A program made the translations under genes and the position numbers. From the NCBI RefSeq assembly GCF_031191205.1, contig NZ_CP133470.1, positions 379,501 to 443,500 of the forward strand: a stretch of 64,000 nt of DNA, given 5' to 3'. Positions 8,764-18,473 of the stretch are shown piece by piece (within the stretch, counting starts at the first letter, position 1; every line of letters starts with the position of its first letter). Source of the DNA: Haemophilus parainfluenzae ATCC 33392 (GTDB taxonomy: Bacteria; Pseudomonadota; Gammaproteobacteria; Enterobacterales; Pasteurellaceae). The notes under the pieces are model-generated. The model worked only from the letters and a program-made list of their open reading frames with translations. It was not told where the DNA came from and made no database searches.

Positions 8764-11700
8764 TTAATGTTGTTCGTTAATGTGGCCTTCAATTGGTTTC
8801 ACATTTTCATCGAACTCAGGCAATGGTTTGTGTTCGCTCGCAATGTACGAATAAATCACTGGCAATACGAACAAGGTAAACAATGTACCAATTGCCAAAC
8901 CGGCTACGATAACGATACCAATACTGAAACGGGATACCGCACCCGCACCTGTTGCATAAAGCAACGGTACAAGACCTGCAATCATCGCAGCGGTTGTCAT
9001 CAGAATTGGACGTAAACGGACTTGAGCTGCGGCTGTAATCGCTTCAATACGTGTTTTACCATGGTTTAACTGCTCTTCTTTTGCCACTTCACACATCAAA
9101 ATACCATGTTTCGTGATAAGGCCAACTAAGGTAATCAAACCCACTTGTGAGTAGATATTGAGTGTCGTTCCTGCAATCCCTACAAATCCGAAGGCATTTA
9201 AGGCTAATAACGCACCACTCACTGCTAACGGTACAGAAATCATAATTACGATTGGATCACGAATTGATTCAAATTGAATCGCCAAGACTAAGAAAATAAT
9301 CACTACCGCAAGTAAGAATGTTACTGCAAGTGAGCTACCCTCTTGTACTAACTGACGTGCCTCGCCTTTAAAGTCATAGTTGTAACCCTGTGGCAAGGTA
9401 TTTTTCGCATTGTCTTGTAACCATTGGACTGCATCACCAATTGAAGTACCTGGCATTGGTACTGCACTGATTACCGCTGAGTTTAACTGGCTAAAACGAG
9501 GTAATGAGCTTGGTTGTGGCTCTAATGTGGCAGTCACTAAGCTGCTTAACGGTACAGAGGTACCATCTGCTGCTGTCACATAATATTTATTAAAACTTTC
9601 CGGTGATAAACGATTGTCACGTTTTACTTGGGAAATAATTTTATAAGCACGGCCGTCAATATCTACACGCTCAATGGTTGCGGCAGATAAGAAGCTACCT
9701 AAAGTACGGCTGATTTGTTGCATCGTAATGCCGTAAGTCCCTGCTTTTTCACGATCAATCTTAATGCGCATTTGAGCGGTATCAAATTTCAAATCAAGGT
9801 CGGTATACACAAACTTACTGGATTTTTTCATATCCTCTAAGAATTTACCTGCCACATTTGCTAAATCACTATAGTCTTGTGACGTGCTGATCACAAAACC
9901 AATCGGAGGGCCTTGCTCCCCTGTATCAATTTCTGGGAACGAGAAGCCTTGTACAGATACTTCAGGAATTGATTTCGCTTTCGCATTTAATTCATTTAAG
10001 ATTTCTGCTTGGCTTTTTGAACGTTCTTTCCAGTCTTTTAGCGTAATCACGTTTAACGATTGGTTAGAATTTGGAGCGCCTGAAATCGTCATGGCAAACT
10101 GCACTTCTGGCGTATTCGTTAAAATCTCCTGATAAGGTGTCATCGCATTTTGCACATAATCCACGTTCACGTTAGACGGTGCTGAACCAATCGCCAAAAA
10201 TGCCCCTTTATCTTCTGGTGGTGTTAATTCACTCGAAAGCGATTTAAACAATACAGGTAAGGTCGCGAAGATAATCGCCGAAAACATCAACATACATTTA
10301 CGATTAACCATCACCAAATCAAGAACATACGCATAAGCTGCATTTACTTTGCTTAATGTATGCTCTACTCGTTGCTCTAATTTACTTGGCTCCGCATTCG
10401 ATTTCAGTAACTTACTTGTCATCATTGGTGAAAGTGTTAATGCCACGATACCTGAAATAAATACCGCCCCTGCAAGGGTTAAGGCAAACTCTTTAAACAA
10501 TGTCCCCGTAATCCCCCCCATTAACGCCATTGGAGAATATACTGCAATCAAGGCAATAGTCATGGAAATAACCGGAACAGCGATTTCACGCGTGCCAATA
10601 ATCGCCGCACGGAATGGCGTTTCACCTAACTTAATGTGACGGTCCACGTTTTCCAATACTACAATCGCATCATCCACCACTAAACCGATGGCTAAAATCA
10701 ATGCCAACAACGTCATCAAGTTAATGGAGAAATCTAAGGTTTGAAGCAACATAATTACCCCGATTAATGAAATCGGAATAGTAATAATTGGGATCAAAAT
10801 TGCACGGAATGAACCGATAAACATGGTAATCACGACTAATACGATTACCGTTGCTTCAATAATGGTTTTTACTACCTCATCAATCGAATTATTAATCGCG
10901 ATGGTGCGATCATATAAAATGTCAGATTGAATAGCATCCGGCAGATTATTTTTGATGCTCTCATAAAGTGGACGCACTTTATCTGCAACAGTGAGTGGGT
11001 TCGCTGATGAAGTTGGGTTAATGGCTAATACAACAGAATCTGCGCCATTGGCTACCGCACGTGAGCTATCGCTTGATTTATTTAACTCAATATCAGCGAT
11101 ATCGCGTAAACGTACTAACTTATCACCGTTAGACATCACAATTAAGTTACCTAATTCTTCAACCGATTTTGTCGTGGTTTCTACTTTGTTTTTATAGGTT
11201 ACAAAATAGCCATTATCATTACCTGCTGCTGTTTGAACGTTATTCGCTGATAATGCGGACATCACTTGTGTGGCAGAAAGGTTTTGAGCTGCCATTTTTT
11301 CTGGATCTAACCAAACACGAAGTGCGTACTCTGATGCACCAAAAATCTGTACGCTCGCTACCCCTTCTACGGTAAAGAACTGAGGTTTGACTACGCGTTG
11401 AATATAGTCAGTTACTTGGCTTGCATCAAGTTTGTTAGAACGGAAACTAATGTACATAATTCCCGAACCACCTGTAGAGGAAGAAACTGTAGGATCTTCA
11501 ATACCACTTGGCAATTCAGAACGAACCGAGTTAACTTTGGCTAAAACATCAGCCAAGGCTGCATTCGGATCCGTATTTAATTTCATTTTTACGGTGACTG
11601 TTGAAGTGCTTGGGCTTGAGCTTGAAGACATATAGTCCACATTGTCTGCTTGTGCTACCGCTTCTTCAATTTTCGAGGTCACAAATGCCTGAATTAAGTT

Positions 11701-11868
11701 TGCATCTGCACCTGGATATGCGGTGGTCACCGTAATTACCGTTGTGGTCATTTTCGGATATTCGCGCACAGCCAATTTCGAGATCGCTTGTAAACCTAGA
11801 ATAATGATTAACAAGCTAATCGAAACCGCCAAAACAGGGCGACGAATAAATATATCGGTAAATCTCAT
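8764..11868 (-). CDS. acrB: RND multidrug efflux transporter AcrB
   Basis: The 1034-residue proton-driven inner-membrane pump has 12 predicted membrane helices and two large periplasmic loops. The start MRFTDIFIRRPVLA is typical RND sequence. The proton-relay Asp pair is present in GLVVDDAIVVLENVDRH (~residues 400-415), and the C-terminal GLITKHGILMCEVAKEEQ and VRLRPILMTTAAM segments match the Haemophilus AcrB. It follows acrA by 13 nt, after acrR, so the three form an operon. The outer-membrane partner (TolC) is not in this window. Confidence 0.95.
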   Translation of the reverse strand: MRFTDIFIRRPVLAVSISLLIIILGLQAISKLAVREYPKMTTTVITVTTAYPGADANLIQAFVTSKIEEAVAQADNVDYMSSSSSPSTSTVTVKMKLNTDPNAALADVLAKVNSVRSELPSGIEDPTVSSSTGGSGIMYISFRSNKLDASQVTDYIQRVVKPQFFTVEGVASVQIFGASEYALRVWLDPEKMAAQNLSATQVMSALSANNVQTAAGNDNGYFVTYKNKVETTTKSVEELGNLIVMSNGDKLVRLRDIADIELNKSSDSSRAVANGADSVVLAINPTSSANPLTVADKVRPLYESIKNNLPDAIQSDILYDRTIAINNSIDEVVKTIIEATVIVLVVITMFIGSFRAILIPIITIPISLIGVIMLLQTLDFSINLMTLLALILAIGLVVDDAIVVLENVDRHIKLGETPFRAAIIGTREIAVPVISMTIALIAVYSPMALMGGITGTLFKEFALTLAGAVFISGIVALTLSPMMTSKLLKSNAEPSKLEQRVEHTLSKVNAAYAYVLDLVMVNRKCMLMFSAIIFATLPVLFKSLSSELTPPEDKGAFLAIGSAPSNVNVDYVQNAMTPYQEILTNTPEVQFAMTISGAPNSNQSLNVITLKDWKERSKSQAEILNELNAKAKSIPEVSVQGFSFPEIDTGEQGPPIGFVISTSQDYSDLANVAGKFLEDMKKSSKFVYTDLDLKFDTAQMRIKIDREKAGTYGITMQQISRTLGSFLSAATIERVDIDGRAYKIISQVKRDNRLSPESFNKYYVTAADGTSVPLSSLVTATLEPQPSSLPRFSQLNSAVISAVPMPGTSIGDAVQWLQDNAKNTLPQGYNYDFKGEARQLVQEGSSLAVTFLLAVVIIFLVLAIQFESIRDPIVIMISVPLAVSGALLALNAFGFVGIAGTTLNIYSQVGLITLVGLITKHGILMCEVAKEEQLNHGKTRIEAITAAAQVRLRPILMTTAAMIAGLVPLLYATGAGAVSRFSIGIVIVAGLAIGTLFTLFVLPVIYSYIASEHKPLPEFDENVKPIEGHINEQH

Positions 11869-11881
11869 TCGCTTTTCCTAA

Positions 11882-13078
11882 TTAAAGATTCGTTTTATTT
11901 GCAGGTTGTTCTGTACCCACGCCCGCTTTATCTGCAACAGAAACTAATGCACCATTACTTAAGTTTTGCTGACCACCAGTCACAATTTTATCGCCAACTT
12001 TGACTTCATCGCCTTTTAATTGGGCATAAATGCCCTGACGATCTTTTGTAAACACGGTGATTGATTTTGCACGGTACATATTCGCCGCTTTCTCTGCGCC
12101 GCCTAATTTCTCAATATCTTCATCAGAAAGTGCGGTCAAAATATAAAGCGATTCGCCATACATGTTGTAACTCACCGCCACTTGTGGCACCACAATTTGA
12201 TTATGTTCTGTTGGCAAAGCCACATGTAAGCGAGTAAACATACCGGACAATAATTTTGCCCCATCTTCTGGTTCAAATGTTGCTTGAACATCCACTAAAC
12301 CGGTTGAAGAATTAATTGCCGGCTCAATGGCAGTAACTTTTGCTGCAAAGGTTTCACCTTTACGCGCATCTGCCGTAGCCGTTACTTTTTGACCAATATG
12401 CAATTTATCTAATAGGTTTTGCGCAATCGCAAAATCCACTTTCATTGAAGAACGATCTTCAACACGCACAATTTCAGTACCGTTTGAAACGTATTGACCA
12501 ACATTCACTTTCACGATACCTGCTTTACCATCAAATGGCGCGACGATTTGGCGACGCTCAATGGTTGCTTTTAATGACTCAATATTTGCCGCTTGTGCTT
12601 CATAAGCTGATTTTGCGTTATCTAATTCTTGACGAGAAACGGCACCGCTGCCCGCAAGGTTTGCATAACGTTGATAAGTTTGACGTAATGAAACCACTTG
12701 AGCTTGTGCAGCTTGTAAACTTGCATGCTCAACGGAACTATCTAACTCAACTAACAAATCACCCTTTTTCACACTTTGACCATTTTGCACGAGCACTTTA
12801 GACACGGTTCCAGCGCTTTGTGCACTTAACATCGCCCCTTGATTTGGACGAACAAGACCTGTTGTTTCAATGATTGGTGTCCATTCTGAAGCCGTCACGG
12901 TCATTGCAGTTACTGGAGAAGCTGTTTCAGGTTTATTTGCTAAGAAATCAGCAATGCCTTTTGCCTTCATATAATTTAGAAAAATCATTGCAGCAAAAAT
13001 TAACACAAATACGCCTAACGCTAATTTCAAAAAGAAAACGTGCGAACGCTTTGGTCTATTAGTTTGAGTTATACTCAT
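11882..13078 (-). CDS. acrA: RND efflux membrane fusion protein AcrA
   Basis: The 398-residue periplasmic adaptor links AcrB to the outer-membrane channel. It has an N-terminal membrane anchor (~residues 17-36, LALGVFVLIFAAMIF), a lipoyl-like half VLVQNGQSVKKGDLLVELDSS (~95-115), a helical hairpin, then IVAPFDGKAGIVKVNVGQYV (~180-200) and the barrel domain. Unlike E. coli AcrA there is no lipobox Cys, so it is probably held by the uncleaved helix. It sits between acrR and acrB with 13-30 nt gaps. An uptake signal lies within it. Confidence 0.94.
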   Translation of the reverse strand: MSITQTNRPKRSHVFFLKLALGVFVLIFAAMIFLNYMKAKGIADFLANKPETASPVTAMTVTASEWTPIIETTGLVRPNQGAMLSAQSAGTVSKVLVQNGQSVKKGDLLVELDSSVEHASLQAAQAQVVSLRQTYQRYANLAGSGAVSRQELDNAKSAYEAQAANIESLKATIERRQIVAPFDGKAGIVKVNVGQYVSNGTEIVRVEDRSSMKVDFAIAQNLLDKLHIGQKVTATADARKGETFAAKVTAIEPAINSSTGLVDVQATFEPEDGAKLLSGMFTRLHVALPTEHNQIVVPQVAVSYNMYGESLYILTALSDEDIEKLGGAEKAANMYRAKSITVFTKDRQGIYAQLKGDEVKVGDKIVTGGQQNLSNGALVSVADKAGVGTEQPANKTNL

Positions 13079-13108
13079 TTGGAAAACTCCATTAAGACAA
13101 TAAAATAA

Positions 13109-13687
13109 CTACTTCTGAATTGCACGCCAAGAGCGTTCAATGACAGATTCTAACATCGCATCGGTTACTACCGTACCGAGATATTTGATATCTGAGGCTA
13201 AAACCATTGACGTTTTAAGACTCAGCAAAAATAACAGATGAGGATCTAAATCAGCTAACTCATTTGCTGCTTGCCCCTTGAGACAAAATTGCTCCCAACA
13301 CGAATGTTCCATTTCTTTGCAGGTTTCAAGAAACCCTGGTAAAGATCGATATTGGTTCATATTTGACAAAATCGTTGGATTTTCTTGAAGAAAATGCCAA
13401 ATATTCCACCACATTCTTCTGTATTGCTCGAAAAAAGATTGGCTTTCATCAAAGCCTTCTTCAATCGCTGTAACAAACTTATTGAACACTCGACGAGCAA
13501 ATTGAACTAGTAACTCGTCTTTACTCTTAAAATAAAGGTAAATCGTGCCAGCTGCGATGCCAGCCTCCTTGGCTAACTTATGCATAGAAAGATGATGTAA
13601 TCCTTCTTTTGCCATAAGACGATCTGTAGCATCAAAGATCTGCTCGCTGATATCAAGCTTCGTTTTAGAGGCTTTTACTTGTCGCAT
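13109..13687 (-). CDS. acrR: TetR-family repressor AcrR
   Basis: The 192-residue regulator has a TetR N-terminal helix-turn-helix (~residues 12-58) ending AGIAAGTIYLYFKSKDELL, and a variable ligand-binding C-terminal domain with few recognisable residues. It is the first gene of acrRAB and the dyad just upstream is its probable operator, so it should repress itself and acrAB until a drug or metabolite binds. The start is the ATG at 13685-13687; the ribosome site is weak. Confidence 0.9.
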   Translation of the reverse strand: MRQVKASKTKLDISEQIFDATDRLMAKEGLHHLSMHKLAKEAGIAAGTIYLYFKSKDELLVQFARRVFNKFVTAIEEGFDESQSFFEQYRRMWWNIWHFLQENPTILSNMNQYRSLPGFLETCKEMEHSCWEQFCLKGQAANELADLDPHLLFLLSLKTSMVLASDIKYLGTVVTDAMLESVIERSWRAIQK

Positions 13688-13752
13688 AATAAAAAATTAA
13701 ATTCTTCGGGTTATATATGAAAAAGGTCATTTAAGACAAACATTAAAAAATG

Positions 13753-13766
13753 AATGAACGTTCATT
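13753..13766. promoter_or_regulatory. Probable AcrR operator
   Basis: A perfect 14-bp palindrome AATGAACGTTCATT lies 66 nt upstream of acrR. Its ATGAACG half-sites are typical of TetR-family operators. Position and symmetry suggest autoregulation of acrRAB. Confidence 0.7.
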
Positions 13767-13805
13767 TTATTGATTTTTCATTTTTTGGCAAGCAAAAAAT
13801 ATAAA

Positions 13806-13835
13806 AAAAGTGCGGTTATTTTTAACCGCACTTTT
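13806..13835. terminator. Uptake-signal dyad terminator after ftsN
   Basis: Two head-to-head uptake signals form the stem AAAAGTGCGGTTA/TAACCGCACTTTT with a TTTT loop. It has U-runs on both strands and lies just after the ftsN stop. Confidence 0.85.
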
Positions 13836-13845
13836 AAATTCTGAA

Positions 13846-14709
13846 TTACATTCCAATCACCACACAGCTTACCACTGATTTTGCTTTATCTTGTGTGGCT
13901 GTTGCAGCATCTCGACTCGCAAATGGTCCTACGCGTACGCGGTTCCATTCTTCACTTGTTGCAATTTGTGCATTTACGCCTGCCATCGCAAGACGACCTT
14001 GTAAGCTTTCTGCCTGTGCACGATTTTTAAATGCACCACATTGTAAACCAAATTTTTTACCGCCAGCCTGTACTTGCTGTTCAGCGGGTTTAGGTTCTAC
14101 TTTTTTCGGTTGCTCCGTTTTAGCGGGTTCTGTTTTTACCGGTTCAGCTTTTATCACTTCCGCTTTTTTCGGCGGTTCAGGTTTTTTAACTGGCTCAGGA
14201 TTTTTCGCTTCTGGTTTTGCTGTTTGTTGAGCTGGCTGAGCTTGAGCTGTCTGTGTTGGTTGAGCTTGTTGTGCTTGAGCTACGGCTTTTTCTGCATTCG
14301 CTGCTTCTTGCTCTTTACGTTGAGCTTCTAATTTTTTCTCTTCTTCTGCTGCTTTTTGCTCTTTTTCCATCTGAATCAGCACTTGACGTTGTTCTTCCGT
14401 CAAACGCATATTTTTTTCAACAGAAGAGGGATTATTGTCCACTGGCACTGTGCGGGTTTCTAATTCTTTAATGTAGTGCCACACTTCTTCAGGACGATTT
14501 GGCAACACACTTTTCGGTTGTGTTTTTTCTGGTTGGACCGTCGTCGCAACTACAGGTTCAGGTGTTTTGTTTTTTAAGAAGTAAAGCCCTAAACCAAATC
14601 CCAATACCACGACCAATGCAAGACCAATTAAGGTATTACGATTAAAACTTTTCTTTGCTTTCTTTTTATTCTTTGAGCCGCTTCGACCGGCAAAATCTCG
14701 ATGAGCCAC
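13846..14709 (-). CDS. ftsN: Cell division protein FtsN
   Basis: The 287-residue bitopic protein activates septal peptidoglycan synthesis. In order it shows a basic cytoplasmic tail starting MAHRDFAGRSGSKNKKKAKK, one membrane helix (~residues 29-46), the essential helix matching the FtsN core PEEVWHYIKELETR (~73-86), a long Gln/Ala/Lys/Glu/Pro-rich linker (~105-215), and a C-terminal SPOR domain (~216-287: KKFGLQCGAF, WNRVRVGPF) that binds denuded glycan. It lies between acrR and priA, as priA-ftsN in other gammaproteobacteria. The linker's low complexity creates spurious antisense reading frames. Confidence 0.94.
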   Translation of the reverse strand: MAHRDFAGRSGSKNKKKAKKSFNRNTLIGLALVVVLGFGLGLYFLKNKTPEPVVATTVQPEKTQPKSVLPNRPEEVWHYIKELETRTVPVDNNPSSVEKNMRLTEEQRQVLIQMEKEQKAAEEEKKLEAQRKEQEAANAEKAVAQAQQAQPTQTAQAQPAQQTAKPEAKNPEPVKKPEPPKKAEVIKAEPVKTEPAKTEQPKKVEPKPAEQQVQAGGKKFGLQCGAFKNRAQAESLQGRLAMAGVNAQIATSEEWNRVRVGPFASRDAATATQDKAKSVVSCVVIGM

Positions 14710-14808
14710 GATAAAATCCTAAAATATTCGATAAATTAAACTTAAACTTTGAGTATACAAAACTCTTAATTCTACTGAAAAGTCGTGCATTTTTCTAGGG
14801 AATTTTTG

Positions 14809-16998
14809 CTAACTCAAATCCAATGGATCTACGTCTAAAATCAACCGCACTTGAGAAGACTTTATCAGCTCTGGTGAATATCGACTCAATGCTGTCTGTA
14901 ATTGTTTCCGAGAGGCATGTTGTAATAATAACTGCCAACGATACTGCCCTGCTTTTTTGCTGAACGGAGCAGGAATTGGACCCAACACTTGCAAACCTTC
15001 AATTTTTTGTTCATAGAAGAAAGAGGCCAATTGCGACAATGCATTTTCCGCCTCTTCAGAATGACGACATTGTGCTTTAAACAACGCTTGGAAACTAAAT
15101 GGAGGCAAGCCCATATTATGACGTAGCTTCAAGGTTTCTTCTGCAAAGGCTTGATAACCTTTTTCAAGTAATGTGGTTAATAACGGGTGATCCGGATAAT
15201 GCGTCTGCAAAACCACTTCCCCCTGTTTTTCTGCTCTGCCTGAACGTCCTGCAACCTGCACATAAAGCTGCGCCAAACGTTCTTCGGCTCTGAAATCAAG
15301 AGAAAACAAGGCATTATCTACATTCACTAAAGCAACCAAAGTGACATTCGGAAAATGGTGTCCTTTAGCTAACATTTGGGTACCAATTAAAATCTGGCTT
15401 TTACCTTGCTGAATATCCTCTAAATAACCTTCAAGCTTGCCTTTTCGTGCCGTGCTATCACGATCGATACGTGCAATATTGTATTGTGGGAAACGTGCTT
15501 TTAAGGTTTCTTCTAACTGTTCTGTGCCTAAACCCGTTGTGACTAAATGCGTTGAACCACAATGACCACATTGCATCGGCACTGTTTTTTGCGCACCACA
15601 ATGATGGCAGCGTAAAACACGCTGATGTTGATGGTAGGTATAAGGTTTTTCGCAATGATGGCACTCATCAATCCAACCACATTCATGGCATAACAACACG
15701 GGGGCGAATCCACGTCGATTAAGGAATAACAATACTTGGTTGCCTTTTTCTAAGTGTTCTTGCATACGTTGCAATAGCGGTTCCGATAAGCCGTTTTGAA
15801 TTCGTTGATGTTTTAAATCAATCACAAATTGACGAAGTGCGGTCGCATTTCCTGCTCTTTTTGATAAGACCAAATGATGATATTTACCATTTTGTACGTT
15901 ATTCACACTTTCCAAACTAGGGGTCGCAGAACCTAATAAGATAGGGATATTGAGCTTTTGCGCTAAAACAATACCTAAATCTCTTGCATGATAACGCCAA
16001 CCATCTTGCTGTTTAAACGAGCCGTCATGCTCTTCATCTAAAATGATTAAGCCGAGATCTGAAAACTGGGTGAAGAGCGCTGATCTCGTGCCGATCACGA
16101 TTGCACTTTGCCCCGTTCTTGCACGCTCCCAAACATTTAAGCGTTGCGTATCGTTCAAGTTAGAATGCAATACATCAATTTCCACATTAAAACGTGCTTG
16201 GAAACGTCTCACAGTTTGAGGGGTAAGCCCAATTTCAGGAACAAGCACTAAAACCTGTTTACCTTTCTTTAAAACCTCTTCAATGTATTGCAAATAGATT
16301 TCAGTCTTACCTGAACCAGTCACGCCCTCTAACAACCACACATTAAAGCCTTCTTGGAAAATCAACTGGCTAAATGCAAGGGCTTGTTGCTTGTTTAAGG
16401 TCAATCGGTTATCAAGATTAACTAAAGGATTATTCCCTAAAGTCTGTTGCCAACTTTTTTGTTCTGTTGGCACAATAATCTCTTCTACATAATCTTTGCC
16501 TTTAAGCGCTGACCAAATTGCGGAACTGATTTCATTGTTACCTTTTTCTAAATCTTGCGTTAGCAATAAATTTAAGGCTTCAATTTGTTTTTTGGCGCGT
16601 TTTAATTCACCCGATTCTAACGCTTGTTTTCCAAGGTCCGTAATACGCCAAAAAGTGCGGTCATTTTTAACCGCACTTTCTCCATTGCGGAGTTTGACTG
16701 GCAACGCTTGAAACAACACATCGCCTAATGCTGCACGATAATAATTAGCCGACCAAGCTAACCAATCCCAAGTTGTGGAATTAAAAAGTGATTCAGCATC
16801 AAGTACATCAATAATCGGTTTTAACTTTTCTTTTGCGACATCCGAAGAAGCGGGCAAATCCACCACGATCCCGACTCGTTTTTGCGAACCAAAAGGCACC
16901 AACACGCGTCCACCAACGATTGGCATCAAGTCTGGCGAATAGAGATAATCAAAAAATCGGGGAAGCGGTACGGCTAATGCAACTCGGACAATATTCAT
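14809..16998 (-). CDS. priA: Primosomal helicase PriA
   Basis: The 729-residue 3'-5' DNA helicase restarts collapsed replication forks. Visible are Walker A LEGVTGSGKTEIYL (~residue 230), the DEEH box IILDEEHDG (~325), a zinc region with eight cysteines (CHECGWIDECHHCEKP then CHHCGAQK and CGHCGS, ~438-485), and helicase motifs GTQMLAKGHHFPNV and QVAGRSGRA. I choose the ATG at 16996-16998 (MNIVRVALAVPLPRFFDY), because the family starts here; an upstream TTG at 17010 adds four residues and has no ribosome site. Two inverted uptake signals lie inside the coding sequence at 16651-16679. Confidence 0.95.
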   Translation of the reverse strand: MNIVRVALAVPLPRFFDYLYSPDLMPIVGGRVLVPFGSQKRVGIVVDLPASSDVAKEKLKPIIDVLDAESLFNSTTWDWLAWSANYYRAALGDVLFQALPVKLRNGESAVKNDRTFWRITDLGKQALESGELKRAKKQIEALNLLLTQDLEKGNNEISSAIWSALKGKDYVEEIIVPTEQKSWQQTLGNNPLVNLDNRLTLNKQQALAFSQLIFQEGFNVWLLEGVTGSGKTEIYLQYIEEVLKKGKQVLVLVPEIGLTPQTVRRFQARFNVEIDVLHSNLNDTQRLNVWERARTGQSAIVIGTRSALFTQFSDLGLIILDEEHDGSFKQQDGWRYHARDLGIVLAQKLNIPILLGSATPSLESVNNVQNGKYHHLVLSKRAGNATALRQFVIDLKHQRIQNGLSEPLLQRMQEHLEKGNQVLLFLNRRGFAPVLLCHECGWIDECHHCEKPYTYHQHQRVLRCHHCGAQKTVPMQCGHCGSTHLVTTGLGTEQLEETLKARFPQYNIARIDRDSTARKGKLEGYLEDIQQGKSQILIGTQMLAKGHHFPNVTLVALVNVDNALFSLDFRAEERLAQLYVQVAGRSGRAEKQGEVVLQTHYPDHPLLTTLLEKGYQAFAEETLKLRHNMGLPPFSFQALFKAQCRHSEEAENALSQLASFFYEQKIEGLQVLGPIPAPFSKKAGQYRWQLLLQHASRKQLQTALSRYSPELIKSSQVRLILDVDPLDLS

Positions 16999-17025
16999 AA
17001 CAAAAAACAATTAAAAATTTTCGCT

Positions 17026-17031
17026 ATTATA
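17026..17031 (-). promoter_or_regulatory. -10 box of the priA promoter
   Basis: TATAAT on the minus strand, within CCCGTATAATAGCG, 28 nt before the priA start. The -35 is not clear. Confidence 0.45.
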
Positions 17032-17073
17032 CGGGAATTAGGTGGAAAAATCCCACAACCTTGCCTTTTAGTG

Positions 17074-17079
17074 TATAAT
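17074..17079 (+). promoter_or_regulatory. -10 box of the trmB promoter
   Basis: A perfect TATAAT followed by a GC-rich CGCCGCC, 33 nt before trmB. No good -35 is seen. Confidence 0.5.
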
Positions 17080-17111
17080 CGCCGCCAATTTTAATTGAGC
17101 GAATAAAAACC

Positions 17112-17858
17112 ATGACAGAAGAGCAAAAAACCTTTGCTGATCAAAAACGTAAAACCGTTGAAACGGCTGAATTTACAGAAGATGGTCGTTATAAACGTAA
17201 AGTTCGTAGCTTTGTGTTGCGGACAGGTCGCTTAAGTGATTTTCAAAAAAATATGATGAACGATCACTGGGCTGATCTTGGATTAGATTATCAAAACGCC
17301 CCTTTTGATTTTGCCGTGATTTATGGCAATACGAATCCCGTTATATTAGAAATTGGCTTCGGTATGGGCAAATCGTTAGTGGATATGGCTGAAGCGAATC
17401 CTGATAAAAATTATCTCGGTATTGAAGTGCACACGCCTGGTGTGGGTGCCTGTATTGCTTATGCGGTAGAAAAAGGCGTGAAAAACCTTCGCGTGATTTG
17501 CCATGATGCCACTGAAATTTTACGTGATTGTGTAAAAGACGGTGAATTAGGCGGCTTACAACTTTTCTTCCCTGACCCTTGGCATAAAGCGAAACATCAT
17601 AAACGCCGTATTGTTCAACCGCACTTTGTGGAGCAAGTCGTGCAAAAATTACAACCAAATGGTTTTATTCATATGGCAACGGATTGGGAAAACTATGCGG
17701 AACAAATGCTTGAAGTCCTTTCAGCCAATGAAAATTTAGTCAATACTGCTGAAAAAGATTATATTCCACGTCCTGATTTCCGCCCTCTTACAAAATTTGA
17801 GGCGCGCGGTCATCGCTTAGGTCACGGCGTATGGGATTTATACTTTAAGAAAAAATAA
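17112..17858 (+). CDS. trmB: tRNA (guanine-N7-)-methyltransferase
   Basis: The 248-residue enzyme makes m7G46 in tRNA. Motifs are [13 protein letters not shown] (~29-41), SAM motif [12 protein letters not shown] (~78), [10 protein letters not shown] (~103) and [16 protein letters not shown] (~150-165), all diagnostic of TrmB. It is divergent from priA and followed by yggL after 51 nt, as in E. coli, where the pair adjoins mutY-yggX-mltC. In this window that second group lies 44 kb away. One uptake signal lies inside. Confidence 0.97.
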   Translation: MTEEQKTFADQKRKTVETAEFTEDGRYKRKVRSFVLRTGRLSDFQKNMMNDHWADLGLDYQNAPFDFAVIYGNTNPVILEIGFGMGKSLVDMAEANPDKNYLGIEVHTPGVGACIAYAVEKGVKNLRVICHDATEILRDCVKDGELGGLQLFFPDPWHKAKHHKRRIVQPHFVEQVVQKLQPNGFIHMATDWENYAEQMLEVLSANENLVNTAEKDYIPRPDFRPLTKFEARGHRLGHGVWDLYFKKK

Positions 17859-17909
17859 TCATCGAGATGATGACGATACCCATTACCTTAACATAGGAGA
17901 ACATTGAAA

Positions 17910-18251
17910 ATGAAAACTCGTAATCAACGTCAACGTAAAAAACTTCACTTAGCTGAATTCCAAGAATTAGGCTTTTTAGTGAATTGGCAATTTGCTGAAG
18001 GAACCAGCATCGAAACTATCGATGAAACCGTTGATCGTTTTATTGCTGAAGTGATTCAACCAAACGGCTTAGCTTATGAAGGTAGCGGCTATTTACATTG
18101 GGAAGGCTTAGTTTGCTTAGAAAAAATCGGTAAATGCGATGAAAGCCATCGCCAATTAGTGCAAAAATGGTTAGAAGAGAATAAATTGCAACAAATCGAA
18201 ATCAGCGAATTATTCGATATTTGGTGGGATTACCCAACCAAAAACGCATAA
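17910..18251 (+). CDS. yggL: YggL family 50S-associated protein
   Basis: The 113-residue DUF469/YggL protein has the conserved basic start RNQRQRKKLHLAEFQELGF, a middle GSGYLHWEGLVCLEKIGKC and the ending SELFDIWWDYP. A Pseudomonas homologue was reported to bind the 50S ribosome; that role is inferred here. I pick the ATG at 17910, because AGGAGA at 17895-17900 is ideally spaced from it; the TTG two codons earlier is less likely. It is probably cotranscribed with trmB and ends at a strong terminator. Confidence 0.88.
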   Translation: MKTRNQRQRKKLHLAEFQELGFLVNWQFAEGTSIETIDETVDRFIAEVIQPNGLAYEGSGYLHWEGLVCLEKIGKCDESHRQLVQKWLEENKLQQIEISELFDIWWDYPTKNA

Positions 18252-18267
18252 TGTTTTAAATATTTTT

Positions 18268-18291
18268 AAGGGCGGGCTTTCCGCCCTTTTT
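18268..18291 (+). terminator. Terminator after yggL
   Basis: The stem AAGGGCGG/CCGCCCTT with a GCTTT loop is followed by TTTT. Confidence 0.92.
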
Positions 18292-18355
18292 AATAATCAT
18301 TTTCACTTATTTCTTAACAATTTATTTACATTAATAACATATTTTAAAAATATCC

Positions 18356-18369
18356 TTGATCTAACTCAA
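18356..18369 (+). promoter_or_regulatory. FNR-type site upstream of napF
   Basis: TTGAT-CTAA-CTCAA matches the FNR consensus TTGAT-N4-ATCAA at nine of ten positions, 104 nt before napF. A -10-like TACTAT at 18411-18416 would put the site near -61.5. An imperfect dyad TACTCCT...AGGTAGT at 18394-18410 between them resembles a NarP/NarL heptamer pair, but its spacing is off. Confidence 0.65.
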
Positions 18370-18473
18370 TAAAAGTGTATATTTTTTAAAAATTACTCCT
18401 TTTAGGTAGTTACTATTTTATCATTAGAACTAGATAATGCACCCCCTGAAAATACCGAATTTTAAAGAAAAAT

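Noticed and set aside
12445-12801. A 118-codon frame antisense to acrA
   Set aside because: It is fully inside acrA, with no family resemblance or ribosome site.
14150-14420. Possible repeat-mediated phase variation in ftsN
   Set aside because: The region is low complexity but has no perfect tandem tetra- or pentanucleotide tract, and ftsN is essential.
14074-14471. Leu/Phe/Ser-rich frames on the plus strand over ftsN
   Set aside because: They are the reverse of the Gln/Ala/Glu/Lys-rich FtsN linker and have no start signals.
18394-18410. NarP/NarL-type dyad upstream of napF
   Set aside because: TACTCCT and AGGTAGT resemble heptamers, but the spacing does not fit 7-2-7, so I mention it only as a hint.
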